A DNA stretch of 12,278 nucleotides from an uncultured Eubacteriales bacterium (GTDB lineage: Bacteria > Bacillota > Clostridia > Oscillospirales > CAG-272), in the NCBI GenBank assembly GCA_934401725.1, contig CAKRSS010000058.1, positions 1 through 12,278 on the forward strand, in the 5' to 3' direction. A program made the position numbers and the translations under genes. Below the pieces are notes generated by a model. It worked only from the letters and a program-made list of their open reading frames with translations. It made no database searches and was not told the origin of the DNA. The first letter of the stretch is position 1; each line of letters opens with the position of its first letter. This document shows positions 6,823 through 12,278 of this stretch, one piece after another.

Positions 6823-6836
6823 CGGGGATGTCCCCG
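6823..6836 (-). promoter_or_regulatory. Perfect dyad at the 5' end of the ktrB transcript
   Basis: CGGGGA and TCCCCG are perfect arms around two bases (6823-6836); as RNA it would be a five-base GC stem with a four-base loop. It starts about one base after the expected transcription start of the ktrB promoter. It may stabilise the 5' end or be an operator. It is far too short for a ydaO-type cyclic di-AMP riboswitch. Confidence 0.45.
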
Positions 6837-6843
6837 CAGGTGT

Positions 6844-6872
6844 AGTATAGCACTGTTTCGCGGTTTTGTCAA
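6844..6872 (-). promoter_or_regulatory. Near-consensus sigma-A promoter for ktrBA
   Basis: On the minus strand the perfect -35 TTGACA (6872-6867) and the -10 TATACT (6849-6844) are separated by 17 bases. The -35 begins 11 bases after the mgtE stop codon. The leader is about 54 bases. No terminator is visible between mgtE and this promoter, so read-through from mgtE is also possible. Confidence 0.88.
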
Positions 6873-6882
6873 TATGCGGCGC

Positions 6883-8226
6883 TCATATGCCGAGCAGGAC
6901 GGTGGCGATGCGGAAGTATATCATGAGCGAGACAGCGTCGACTATTGTTGTTATAAAGGGGCTGGCCATGACGGCTGGGTCGAGCCCGAGCCGCCGGGCG
7001 AGCAGCGGCAGCATCGAGCCGACGGACTTTGCCGTGAGCACCGAGAAAAACAGGGTCAGCGCCACCACGGCGGCGACCACAGTGCCCGCGCGGTCGACGA
7101 GCAGAACCTTGGCCGCGGCGACGATAGCCAGCACCGACCCGCACAGCAGCGCCACACGCACCTCCTTCAGGAGAATGCTCAGCGCGTCGCGGCGGGGTAC
7201 TATCTCGCCCAGCGACAGCCCGCGTATGACGGTGACGGAGGCCTGTCCGCCGGCGTTTCCGCCCGTGTCCATGAGCATGGGGATGAAGGAGGTCAGCACG
7301 ACGTAAGCGCCGAGAGCCTCCTCGTAGTGACTGATTATAGCGCCCGTGAAAGTTGCTGAAATCATGAGCAGCAGCAGCCACGGTATGCGCTTGCGGAAGA
7401 TTTCGCCGACGCCGGTGCGGCTGTACGGGCGGTCAGTAGGCGTTATGGCGGCCATTTTTTCGATGTCCTCCGCAGCCTCCTCGCGCACGACGTCGAGCGC
7501 GTCGTCGACTGTGACAATGCCGACCAGCCGCCGCTCGCTGTCGACCACGGGCACCGAGAGCAGGTCGTATTTCGCTATCACGTCGGCGACGTGACCGCGG
7601 CTGTCGGTTGTGAGGACGAAGGCAGCGTTGGCGTCGGAGATGGTCGAGACGGGGGTGTCCGGGTCGCCGAACAGCAGGTCGCGCAGCTCCAGCGTGCCGA
7701 CCAGCCGTCGCTGATTGTCGGTCACGAATAAAGAATACACTGTCTCTTTATCATAGCCTGTTTTGCGGATGTGATGCACTGCCTTGGTAACTGTCATGCC
7801 TGCGTTCAGCGTGACGTATTCGCTGGTCATGACGCTTCCGGCGCTGCCCTCGGGGTAGGCGAGGAAGCGGTTTATCAGCGAACGGTCCTCCGGCGGGACG
7901 TTTTTGAGTATGCGGCTGACCACTCCCGCGGGCAGCTCCTCGAGCAGGTCGACGACGTCGTCGGTGTACAGCTCGCCGCACAGCTGCCCGAGCTCGCGGT
8001 CGCTGAGCGTCGAGATGAGGCGCGTCTGCGGCTCGTATTCGAGCTCGGCGAAAATTTCGGCGGCGGTGTCTTTCCTCAGCAGCCGGAACACCACCGGCAG
8101 CTCATCCGGCGGCAGTGTCTCGAGAAAATCCGCCGCGTCGGTCGGGTAGAGGCGGTCGAGCTCGTGAATGAATTCGGGATATTTTTTTGCGTCGAGAAGG
8201 GAAGAGAGGTGGGTGTAGTCTCGCAT
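6883..8226 (-). CDS. mgtE: Magnesium channel/transporter MgtE
   Basis: The product has 447 residues, normal for MgtE. The start at 8226 is chosen because AAGGAG lies eight bases upstream and MRDYTHLSSLLDAKKYPEF matches the usual beginning; the open frame runs further upstream but without an MgtE-like sequence. Residues about 20-125 form the superhelical N domain (repeats of LPPDELPVVFRLL, ELPAGVVSRILKNV type). Residues about 130-250 hold two CBS domains (VMTSEYVTL, LLSVPVVDSERRLVGIVTVDD). Residues about 280-447 form the five-helix pore. The signature PMLMDTGGNAGGQAS (316-330) is present, as is the pore Asp (D430 in ITTIVDAVSLMIYF). The protein is a dimeric membrane channel that imports Mg2+ and closes when the cytoplasmic domains bind it. 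It lies 58 bases after the AGCS symporter gene on the same strand and may be co-transcribed. Confidence 0.96.
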   Translation of the reverse strand: MRDYTHLSSLLDAKKYPEFIHELDRLYPTDAADFLETLPPDELPVVFRLLRKDTAAEIFAELEYEPQTRLISTLSDRELGQLCGELYTDDVVDLLEELPAGVVSRILKNVPPEDRSLINRFLAYPEGSAGSVMTSEYVTLNAGMTVTKAVHHIRKTGYDKETVYSLFVTDNQRRLVGTLELRDLLFGDPDTPVSTISDANAAFVLTTDSRGHVADVIAKYDLLSVPVVDSERRLVGIVTVDDALDVVREEAAEDIEKMAAITPTDRPYSRTGVGEIFRKRIPWLLLLMISATFTGAIISHYEEALGAYVVLTSFIPMLMDTGGNAGGQASVTVIRGLSLGEIVPRRDALSILLKEVRVALLCGSVLAIVAAAKVLLVDRAGTVVAAVVALTLFFSVLTAKSVGSMLPLLARRLGLDPAVMASPFITTIVDAVSLMIYFRIATVLLGI

Positions 8227-8284
8227 GACGGCGGCTCCTTGGTTTTTTCTTATTTTAACCGCCAGACAGGCAAACGATACTTTT

Positions 8285-9700
8285 TCAGATGTTGCGCACG
8301 CTGTGCGAGTGTTTCGCTTTTTTGCGCGCGACGGACGCGTTCCGGTTTTTGAGCTCCCGCCCTGAGAGCGTGCGAAGATAGTCGCGCGTCTGCCGCGCCA
8401 CCTCGCCCGACATCGGACAGATGACCGCAAGGTTTATCAGCGTCATGACGCCGAGCGCAAAGTCGGCGACGTCCCAGACGCGCTCGGGCGCGCTGAGCGC
8501 CCCGGCCAGCACGGCGACGCCGTAGATGACGATAAACGCCCGCCGCCAGCCGCGCCGACGCCGCCGCGCGAGGTATTCCACGCACTCAATACCGTAGTGC
8601 CCCCAGCAGACCACCGTAGCAAAGCCGAAAAACAGCACCATAATGCACATAACGTATTCCGACCATCGCCCGAGTACCAGTGAGTAGGCTTTCAGCGTCA
8701 TCATGATGGGGTCGGAGCCGTAGGCGAGCACGTCGTCGAGGCTGAGGATTATCACGAGCGCCGTCATGGTGCAGAGCAGAATCGTGTCGACGAACACCTC
8801 GACGATGCCCCAGATGCCCTGCTGTGCGGGGTAGGTTGCGTTCGAGCCCGAGTGCGCGATGGGGGCCGTACCGCAGCCCGCCTCGTTTGACATCAGCCCG
8901 CGCATTGTGCCGAACCGCACGCCGCGCGACAGCAAAAAGCCCGCCGCGCCGCCGAACGTGCTCTCGGGCCGGAAGGCCACGGCAAATATCGAGCCAAATG
9001 CCTCCGCCAGCCCGTCACGCCGCAGTACCATGACGGCGACGGACATTACAATATATATAAGCGTCATGAAGGGCACAAGTCGGCCGGTCAGCGCGGCGAC
9101 GCCGTCGCGTCCCGAGGCCAGCACGGCCACCGTAATGACGGCCAGCACGCCGCCCGTGAAGGCCGTACCGAGCCCGCAGACGCCGAGCAGCGAGCGCGAC
9201 ACGGCGTTTATCTGTATGACGCATCCCATCGACAGCGCGTCGGCTACGCACAGCAGCGCGAATATCGCCGCGAGGACTGTGCCCACGCGCCCGAGCCCGC
9301 GTGAGGTGAAAAAGTCGCGGATGTAGTACATCGCCCCGCCGTGCCGCACGCCGGACTCGTCCGTGCGACGGTGCCCGAGCGCGAGCACGGTCTCGGCGTA
9401 TTTGAGCAGCATGGCGGCCGCCGCGCTGACCCACATCCAGAATATCGCCCCTACGCCGCCGAGGTAAATGGCCGACGCCACGCCGACGATGTTGCCCACT
9501 CCGAGCGTCCCGGCCAGCGCCAGACACAGCGCCCGCAGCGGTGACATGCCGTCCCCGGACGGCGCGGCGAGCGTTTTTATAATGGCGCGCGGGTGCGTCA
9601 GGTTGAAAAAGCGCAGGCGCACGGCGTAGAATAGTCCCCCCGCCATGAGCGCCGTCGGAACGGCGGCGCCGAGTATGTATGTATTGATAAATTCAAGCAT
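8285..9700 (-). CDS. Sodium:amino-acid symporter, AGCS (alanine/glycine:cation) family
   Basis: The product has 471 residues from the ATG at 9700. That start is preferred because GGGGGTG, one mismatch from the ribosome binding consensus, lies seven bases upstream and the membrane protein begins immediately (MLEFINTYILGAAVPTALMAGG); a TTG at 9772 would add a polar stretch unlike the family and would read through a likely -10 box. About ten hydrophobic helices are visible. Family motifs include LAGTLGVGNIVGVASAIYLGG (near residue 62, the Na+/substrate motif) and SNEAGCGTAPIAHSGS, close to the AGCS consensus NEAGxGSAPIAHA. Members import alanine, glycine or glutamine with Na+; which one cannot be told. 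The C-terminal tail is basic and rich in Lys, His and Asn. It is read divergently from groES. Confidence 0.93.
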   Translation of the reverse strand: MLEFINTYILGAAVPTALMAGGLFYAVRLRFFNLTHPRAIIKTLAAPSGDGMSPLRALCLALAGTLGVGNIVGVASAIYLGGVGAIFWMWVSAAAAMLLKYAETVLALGHRRTDESGVRHGGAMYYIRDFFTSRGLGRVGTVLAAIFALLCVADALSMGCVIQINAVSRSLLGVCGLGTAFTGGVLAVITVAVLASGRDGVAALTGRLVPFMTLIYIVMSVAVMVLRRDGLAEAFGSIFAVAFRPESTFGGAAGFLLSRGVRFGTMRGLMSNEAGCGTAPIAHSGSNATYPAQQGIWGIVEVFVDTILLCTMTALVIILSLDDVLAYGSDPIMMTLKAYSLVLGRWSEYVMCIMVLFFGFATVVCWGHYGIECVEYLARRRRRGWRRAFIVIYGVAVLAGALSAPERVWDVADFALGVMTLINLAVICPMSGEVARQTRDYLRTLSGRELKNRNASVARKKAKHSHSVRNI

Positions 9701-9739
9701 AAAGTTCCACCCCCGATAGACTTTATGTCCTGAGCGTCG

Positions 9740-9745
9740 ATTATA
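9740..9745 (-). promoter_or_regulatory. Candidate -10 box for the symporter gene
   Basis: A perfect TATAAT is read on the minus strand at 9745-9740, 40 bases before the ATG at 9700. No good -35 box lies at the right distance: the hexamer 17 bases upstream is TAAAAA, and TTGCTA is four bases too far. The promoter may therefore be weak or need an activator. Confidence 0.45.
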
Positions 9746-9793
9746 TGCCCCCACAAAGTCGATTTTTAGCAATCCACCCTGTCGTGCTCGCTG

Positions 9794-9809
9794 AAATTGT
9801 TAACAATTT
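9794..9809. promoter_or_regulatory. 16-base perfect palindrome in the divergent intergenic region
   Basis: AAATTGTTAACAATTT is perfectly symmetric. It lies between the divergent symporter and groES genes, about 22 bases upstream of the groES -35 box and 49 bases upstream of the candidate symporter -10. It looks like a homodimer binding site. TTGTTAACAA shares half-site bases with Rex-type operators but lacks their central spacer, so I assign no regulator. Confidence 0.4.
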
Positions 9810-9830
9810 GTGAACATTTGGCTTTCTCTA

Positions 9831-9859
9831 TTGATTTTTTGGGCGCGACGTATTAGAAT
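9831..9859 (+). promoter_or_regulatory. Sigma-A promoter for groES-groEL
   Basis: TTGATT (9831-9836) and TAGAAT (9854-9859) are spaced by 17 bases. Transcription would begin near 9866, just before the CIRCE element, leaving a leader of about 85 bases before groES. This promoter-CIRCE order is the standard HrcA-repressed arrangement in Bacillota. Confidence 0.8.
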
Positions 9860-9871
9860 ATGCACAGTTGG

Positions 9872-9898
9872 TTAGCACTCAGGTGATTTGAGTGCCAA
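9872..9898 (+). promoter_or_regulatory. CIRCE operator (HrcA binding site)
   Basis: TTAGCACTC (9872-9880), nine bases, and GAGTGCCAA (9890-9898) match the CIRCE consensus TTAGCACTC-N9-GAGTGCTAA with a single T to C change in the right arm. It binds the heat-shock repressor HrcA, whose folding depends on GroEL, giving feedback control of groES-groEL. hrcA itself is not in the window. Confidence 0.97.
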
Positions 9899-9949
9899 CA
9901 ATCACATGAAAAATAATTTGCAAAAGGCAATATCAAGGAGGAACTCAAA

Positions 9950-10234
9950 ATGAAGATCAGACCGCTTTCCGACAGAGTTGTCGTCAAGCTCGTTGAAGCT
10001 GAAGAGAAAACAAAGACCGGTATCATCCTGACCGCGTCGGCACAGGAGAAGCCGCAGATAGCCGAGGTTATCGCAGTCGGCCCCGGTGGAATGGTTGACG
10101 GTAAGGAAGTCGTTATGACCGTTAAGGTCGGAGATAAGGTTATAACCAGCAAATACTCCGGCACTGAAGTCAAGTGCGACGGCGTTGAATACAACATCGT
10201 TCGTCAGAGCGATATACTCGCAATAGTTGAATAA
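9950..10234 (+). CDS. groES: Co-chaperonin GroES
   Basis: The product has 94 residues, the usual length. It begins MKIRPLSDRVVVK, the typical first strand. The mobile loop KTKTGIILTASAQEKPQ (about 20-36) carries the hydrophobic IIL that docks on GroEL. The roof-loop region VGPGG and the ending YNIVRQSDILAIVE are also typical. It forms a heptameric lid on the GroEL ring and helps release folded substrate in the cytoplasm. AAGGAGG (9935-9941) sits eight bases before the ATG. It is the first gene of a two-gene operon under the CIRCE operator, with groEL 17 bases downstream. Confidence 0.98.
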   Translation: MKIRPLSDRVVVKLVEAEEKTKTGIILTASAQEKPQIAEVIAVGPGGMVDGKEVVMTVKVGDKVITSKYSGTEVKCDGVEYNIVRQSDILAIVE

Positions 10235-10251
10235 TTCGGGAGGATACTATC

Positions 10252-11886
10252 ATGGCAAAAGAAATTCTTTACGGTATAGAGGCAAGAAACGCACTTGTTC
10301 GCGGCGTTGATAAGCTGGCGGACACAGTCAAGATTACACTAGGCCCGAAGGGCAGAAACGTTGTGCTCGACAAGAAGTACGGCGCGCCCCTCATCACCAA
10401 CGACGGTGTTACCATCGCCAAGGAGATCGAGCTTGAGAACGAGGTCGAGAACATGGGCGCTCAGCTCATCAAAGAGGTCGCTACCAAGACCAACGACGCA
10501 GCCGGTGACGGTACAACCACCGCAACCCTGCTCGCTCAGGCATTTGTCCGCGAGGGCATGAAGAACGTGACCGCGGGTGCTAACCCCATGGTCATCCGCA
10601 AGGGCATCAAGAAGGCTGTCGACAGAGCTGTCGAGTGCCTCGGCAGCATTTCCAAGCCCGTCAACGGCACTGCTGATATCGCGCGTGTCGGTACCATTTC
10701 TGCAGGCGACGAGGTTATCGGCCAGCTGATCGCAGACGCGATGGAGAAGGTCACCTCCGACGGCGTTATCACCGTTGAGGAGTCCAAGTCCGCCGACACC
10801 TACTCCGAGGTTGTCGAGGGTATGCAGTTCGACCGTGGCTACCTCAGCCCCTACATGGCAACAGATATGGATAAGATGGAGGCCGTCATCGACGACGCCC
10901 TTATCCTGATCACAGATAAGAAGATTTCCAACATTCAGGAGATCCTGCCCCTGCTCGAGCAGATCGTTCAGGCCGGCAGAAAGCTGCTCATCATCGCAGA
11001 GGACGTCGAGGGCGAGGCTCTCACCACTCTGGTGCTGAACAAGCTGCGCGGAACCTTTACCTGCGTCGCCGTCAAGGCGCCCGGCTTCGGCGACCGCCGC
11101 AAGGAAATGCTGCGTGACATCGCTGTCCTGACCGGCGGCGAGGTTATCACCAGCGAGCTCGGTCTTGAGCTCAAGGACACCACCGTCCAGCAGCTCGGCC
11201 GCGCAAGACAGGTCAAGATCAACAAGGAGAACACCATTATCGTCGGCGGCGCAGGCGCTCCCGAGGAGATCAAGGCACGCGTTGCTCAGATCCGCTCCGC
11301 TATCGAGGTCACAACCTCCGATTTCGACCGTGAAAAGCTGCAGGAGAGACTTGCAAAGCTGTCGGGCGGTGTTGCCGTTATCAAGGTCGGCGCTGCTACC
11401 GAGGCCGAGATGAAAGAAAAGAAGCTGCGCATCGAGGACGCGCTCAACGCGACTCGCGCTGCTGTTGAAGAGGGCATCGTCCCCGGCGGCGGAACTGCTT
11501 ACCTCAACATCATCTCCGAGGTTGCAAAGCTGGTCGACAAGGTCGACGGCGACGAGAAGACGGGTGTCAAGATCGTTGTCAAGGCTCTCGAGGAGCCGGT
11601 TCGCCAGATCGCTTACAACGCAGGCTTTGACGGCGGCGTTGTGGTCGACAAGATCATTAACTCCAAGAAGAAGGGCTGGGGCTTTGATGCCTACACCGAG
11701 ACATACGTTGATATGGTCTCTGCCGGTATCGTTGACCCGACCAAAGTTACACGTTCCGCACTTCAGAACGCGGCATCCGTTGCCAGCGTCATACTGACGA
11801 CCGAATCCGTTGTTGCTGACATCAAGGAGCCCGCTCCCGCAACACCTGCCGGTGGCATGGACGGCGGCATGGGCGGCATGTATTAA
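10252..11886 (+). CDS. groEL: Chaperonin GroEL (Hsp60)
   Basis: The product has 544 residues, full length. It begins MAKEILYGIEARNALVRGVD. The nucleotide site is visible in LGPKGRNVVLD (30-40), the Mg/ATP loop GDGTTT (85-90) and VPGGGTA in the second equatorial part; DTYSEVVEGMQFDRGYLSPYM marks the start of the apical domain, and YNAGFDGGVV the final equatorial region. The C-terminus has a short Gly-Met tail (GGMDGGMGGMY) of the kind that lines the folding chamber. It forms a double seven-membered ring that folds proteins in an ATP-driven cycle with GroES. GGGAGG (10238-10243) is the ribosome binding site, overlapping the region right after the groES stop. Codon use is strongly biased to C-ending codons, as expected for a highly expressed gene. 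Confidence 0.98.
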   Translation: MAKEILYGIEARNALVRGVDKLADTVKITLGPKGRNVVLDKKYGAPLITNDGVTIAKEIELENEVENMGAQLIKEVATKTNDAAGDGTTTATLLAQAFVREGMKNVTAGANPMVIRKGIKKAVDRAVECLGSISKPVNGTADIARVGTISAGDEVIGQLIADAMEKVTSDGVITVEESKSADTYSEVVEGMQFDRGYLSPYMATDMDKMEAVIDDALILITDKKISNIQEILPLLEQIVQAGRKLLIIAEDVEGEALTTLVLNKLRGTFTCVAVKAPGFGDRRKEMLRDIAVLTGGEVITSELGLELKDTTVQQLGRARQVKINKENTIIVGGAGAPEEIKARVAQIRSAIEVTTSDFDREKLQERLAKLSGGVAVIKVGAATEAEMKEKKLRIEDALNATRAAVEEGIVPGGGTAYLNIISEVAKLVDKVDGDEKTGVKIVVKALEEPVRQIAYNAGFDGGVVVDKIINSKKKGWGFDAYTETYVDMVSAGIVDPTKVTRSALQNAASVASVILTTESVVADIKEPAPATPAGGMDGGMGGMY

Positions 11887-11908
11887 TAAATAGTTTTTAA
11901 GATAGTTC

Positions 11909-11946
11909 CCCCCGCACAGGGCTTGCCCTGTGCGGGGGAGTTTTTT
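11909..11946 (+). terminator. Intrinsic terminator of groES-groEL
   Basis: A perfect 13-base stem (11909-11921 with 11926-11938; left arm CCCCCGCACAGGG) closes on a CTTG loop and is followed, after AG, by T6 (11941-11946). It starts 23 bases after the groEL stop codon. Confidence 0.95.
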
Positions 11947-11980
11947 GTGGAGGTGGTGGGCGTATTACATATGCCTGTAT

Positions 11981-12000
11981 GCTAAAAAGTTAGTTTTAGC
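11981..12000. repeat. Inverted repeat GCTAAAA/TTTTAGC
   Basis: GCTAAAA (11981-11987) and TTTTAGC (11994-12000) are perfect arms around AGTTAG. It abuts the first repeat copy starting at 11999 and could mark its left boundary. Confidence 0.6.
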
Positions 12001-12094
12001 CTTGGCGGGAACACGCCGTGGACGGTCTCCGACGGTGGAGAAGTGTACTCGCCGAACGTTCGGCAAAAACGTTTTTTTATAAAAGAGTTCTTTG
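11999..12094. repeat. Repeat unit, copy A
   Basis: This is the first of two diverged tandem copies. Its first 23 bases match the first 23 of copy B (from 12095) at 20 positions (shared GCCTTGGC and CACGCCGTGG). TCCGACG and GAAGTGTACT then recur in the same order. After the shared part, copy A has the perfect 14-base palindrome GCCGAACGTTCGGC (12051-12064), then AAAAACGTTTTT (12065-12076). The inner CTCC/GGAG (12027-12040) could form a small stem. Confidence 0.65.
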
Positions 12095-12169
12095 GCCTTG
12101 GCAGGCGCACGCCGTGGCGAATTCCGACGTGTTCGAAGTGTACTTTTCTGCTATGCGGCAGAAAAGTAC
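12095..12169. repeat. Repeat unit, copy B, ending in a 12-base inverted repeat
   Basis: Starts 96 bases after copy A with the same GCCTTGGC, CACGCCGTGG, TCCGACG and GAAGTGTACT blocks. In place of copy A's palindrome it has perfect 12-base arms, GTACTTTTCTGC (12140-12151) and GCAGAAAAGTAC (12158-12169), around TATGCG. So the two copies share blocks and overall layout but have different hairpin sequences at the same place. Confidence 0.65.
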
Positions 12170-12182
12170 CAAAGAGAACGCA

Positions 12183-12220
12183 CCCAAGCGGGGGCGAACC
12201 TACGGTTCGCCCCCCTTGGG
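12183..12220. repeat. Long GC-rich inverted repeat
   Basis: CCCAAG (12183-12188) pairs with CTTGGG (12215-12220), and GGGGGCGAACC (12190-12200) pairs with GGTTCGCCCCC (12204-12214); a single unpaired C at 12189 interrupts a 17-base stem with a TAC loop. It is followed by GGGGATCCCC (12218-12227) and CCCCAC/GTGGGG (12226-12241), further small dyads. There is no U tract, so this is not a standard terminator. Confidence 0.75.
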
Positions 12221-12278
12221 GATCCCCCCACTCCCGTGGGGATGGCTTAAGGGAGCGGAATCCGCCTCCATGAGGCTC

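Larger units (their letters stand above)
11947..12278. other. Non-coding, dyad-rich stretch to the window edge
   Basis: I see no credible gene here. The one longer open frame (12043-12273, +) has no ribosome binding site, runs through inverted repeats and has a Pro/Arg-rich composition typical of translated repeats. The stretch instead holds the inverted repeats and the two-copy repeat listed separately. It may be the 5' part of an interspersed repeat that continues past the right edge. Confidence 0.7.

Noticed and set aside
6784..6843. Cyclic di-AMP riboswitch in the ktrB leader
   Set aside because: The leader is only about 54 bases with one short stem, far smaller than the ydaO class.
7771..8352. 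193-residue plus frame over mgtE
   Set aside because: Antisense shadow; mgtE on the other strand has all family motifs.
8227..8430. N-terminal extension of mgtE up to 8430
   Set aside because: The added stretch overlaps the symporter gene, has no MgtE similarity, and the ribosome binding site points to 8226.
9701..9772. TTG start at 9772 for the symporter
   Set aside because: It adds 24 polar residues not typical for the family and crosses a TATAAT; ATG 9700 has a good ribosome binding site.
12183..12241. CRISPR-like repeats or a terminator at the right edge
   Set aside because: The dyads differ from one another, with no regular direct repeats and spacers, and no U tract follows them.
12043..12273. 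76-residue plus frame after groEL
   Set aside because: It runs through several inverted repeats, lacks a ribosome binding site, and its Pro/Arg/Gly-rich product looks like translated repeat DNA.

Overview
The window looks like chromosome from a member of the Bacillota, class Clostridia, most likely an Oscillospiraceae-type gut anaerobe. This rests on the fairly GC-rich coding sequence, strong AGGAGG ribosome binding sites, sigma-A type promoters, a CIRCE operator in front of groES-groEL, a KtrAB potassium system, and a surface protein with a Thr/Pro-rich stalk. The taxonomic call is inference from style and gene content; no rRNA gene is present.

Layout. The left edge (3-611, +) is the 3' part of a metallo-beta-lactamase-fold hydrolase cut by the window. 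A strong promoter (618-646) then drives a tight three-gene operon on the + strand: an 88-aa two-helix membrane protein, a 46-aa one-helix peptide, and a membrane-anchored PstS-like solute-binding protein with no permease or ATPase beside it. A bidirectional terminator (2121-2158) separates this from a minus-strand pair: a secreted beta-propeller-like surface protein (4516-3149), with its own promoter and a C-terminal GGCGS-helix-KKKK tail, followed by a lipoprotein of unknown function (3067-2168). A terminator-like hairpin lies between those two genes.

From 4655 to 9700 the minus strand is a block of ion and solute transport genes, read right to left: an AGCS sodium:amino-acid symporter, the magnesium channel mgtE, then ktrB and ktrA. 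The ktrBA pair has a near-consensus promoter just past the end of mgtE and a terminator after ktrA. Divergent from this block, a sigma-A promoter with a CIRCE element drives groES-groEL (9950-11886, +), closed by a strong intrinsic terminator.

The last 330 bases contain no credible gene. They hold a dense array of inverted repeats and two diverged copies of a unit with a period of about 96 bases, which looks like a non-coding interspersed element running up to or past the right edge. No CRISPR array, transposase, tRNA or rRNA is visible. The best candidates for something undescribed are the three-gene PstS-like operon, the Cys-containing C-terminal sorting-like tail, and the dyad-rich repeat after groEL.
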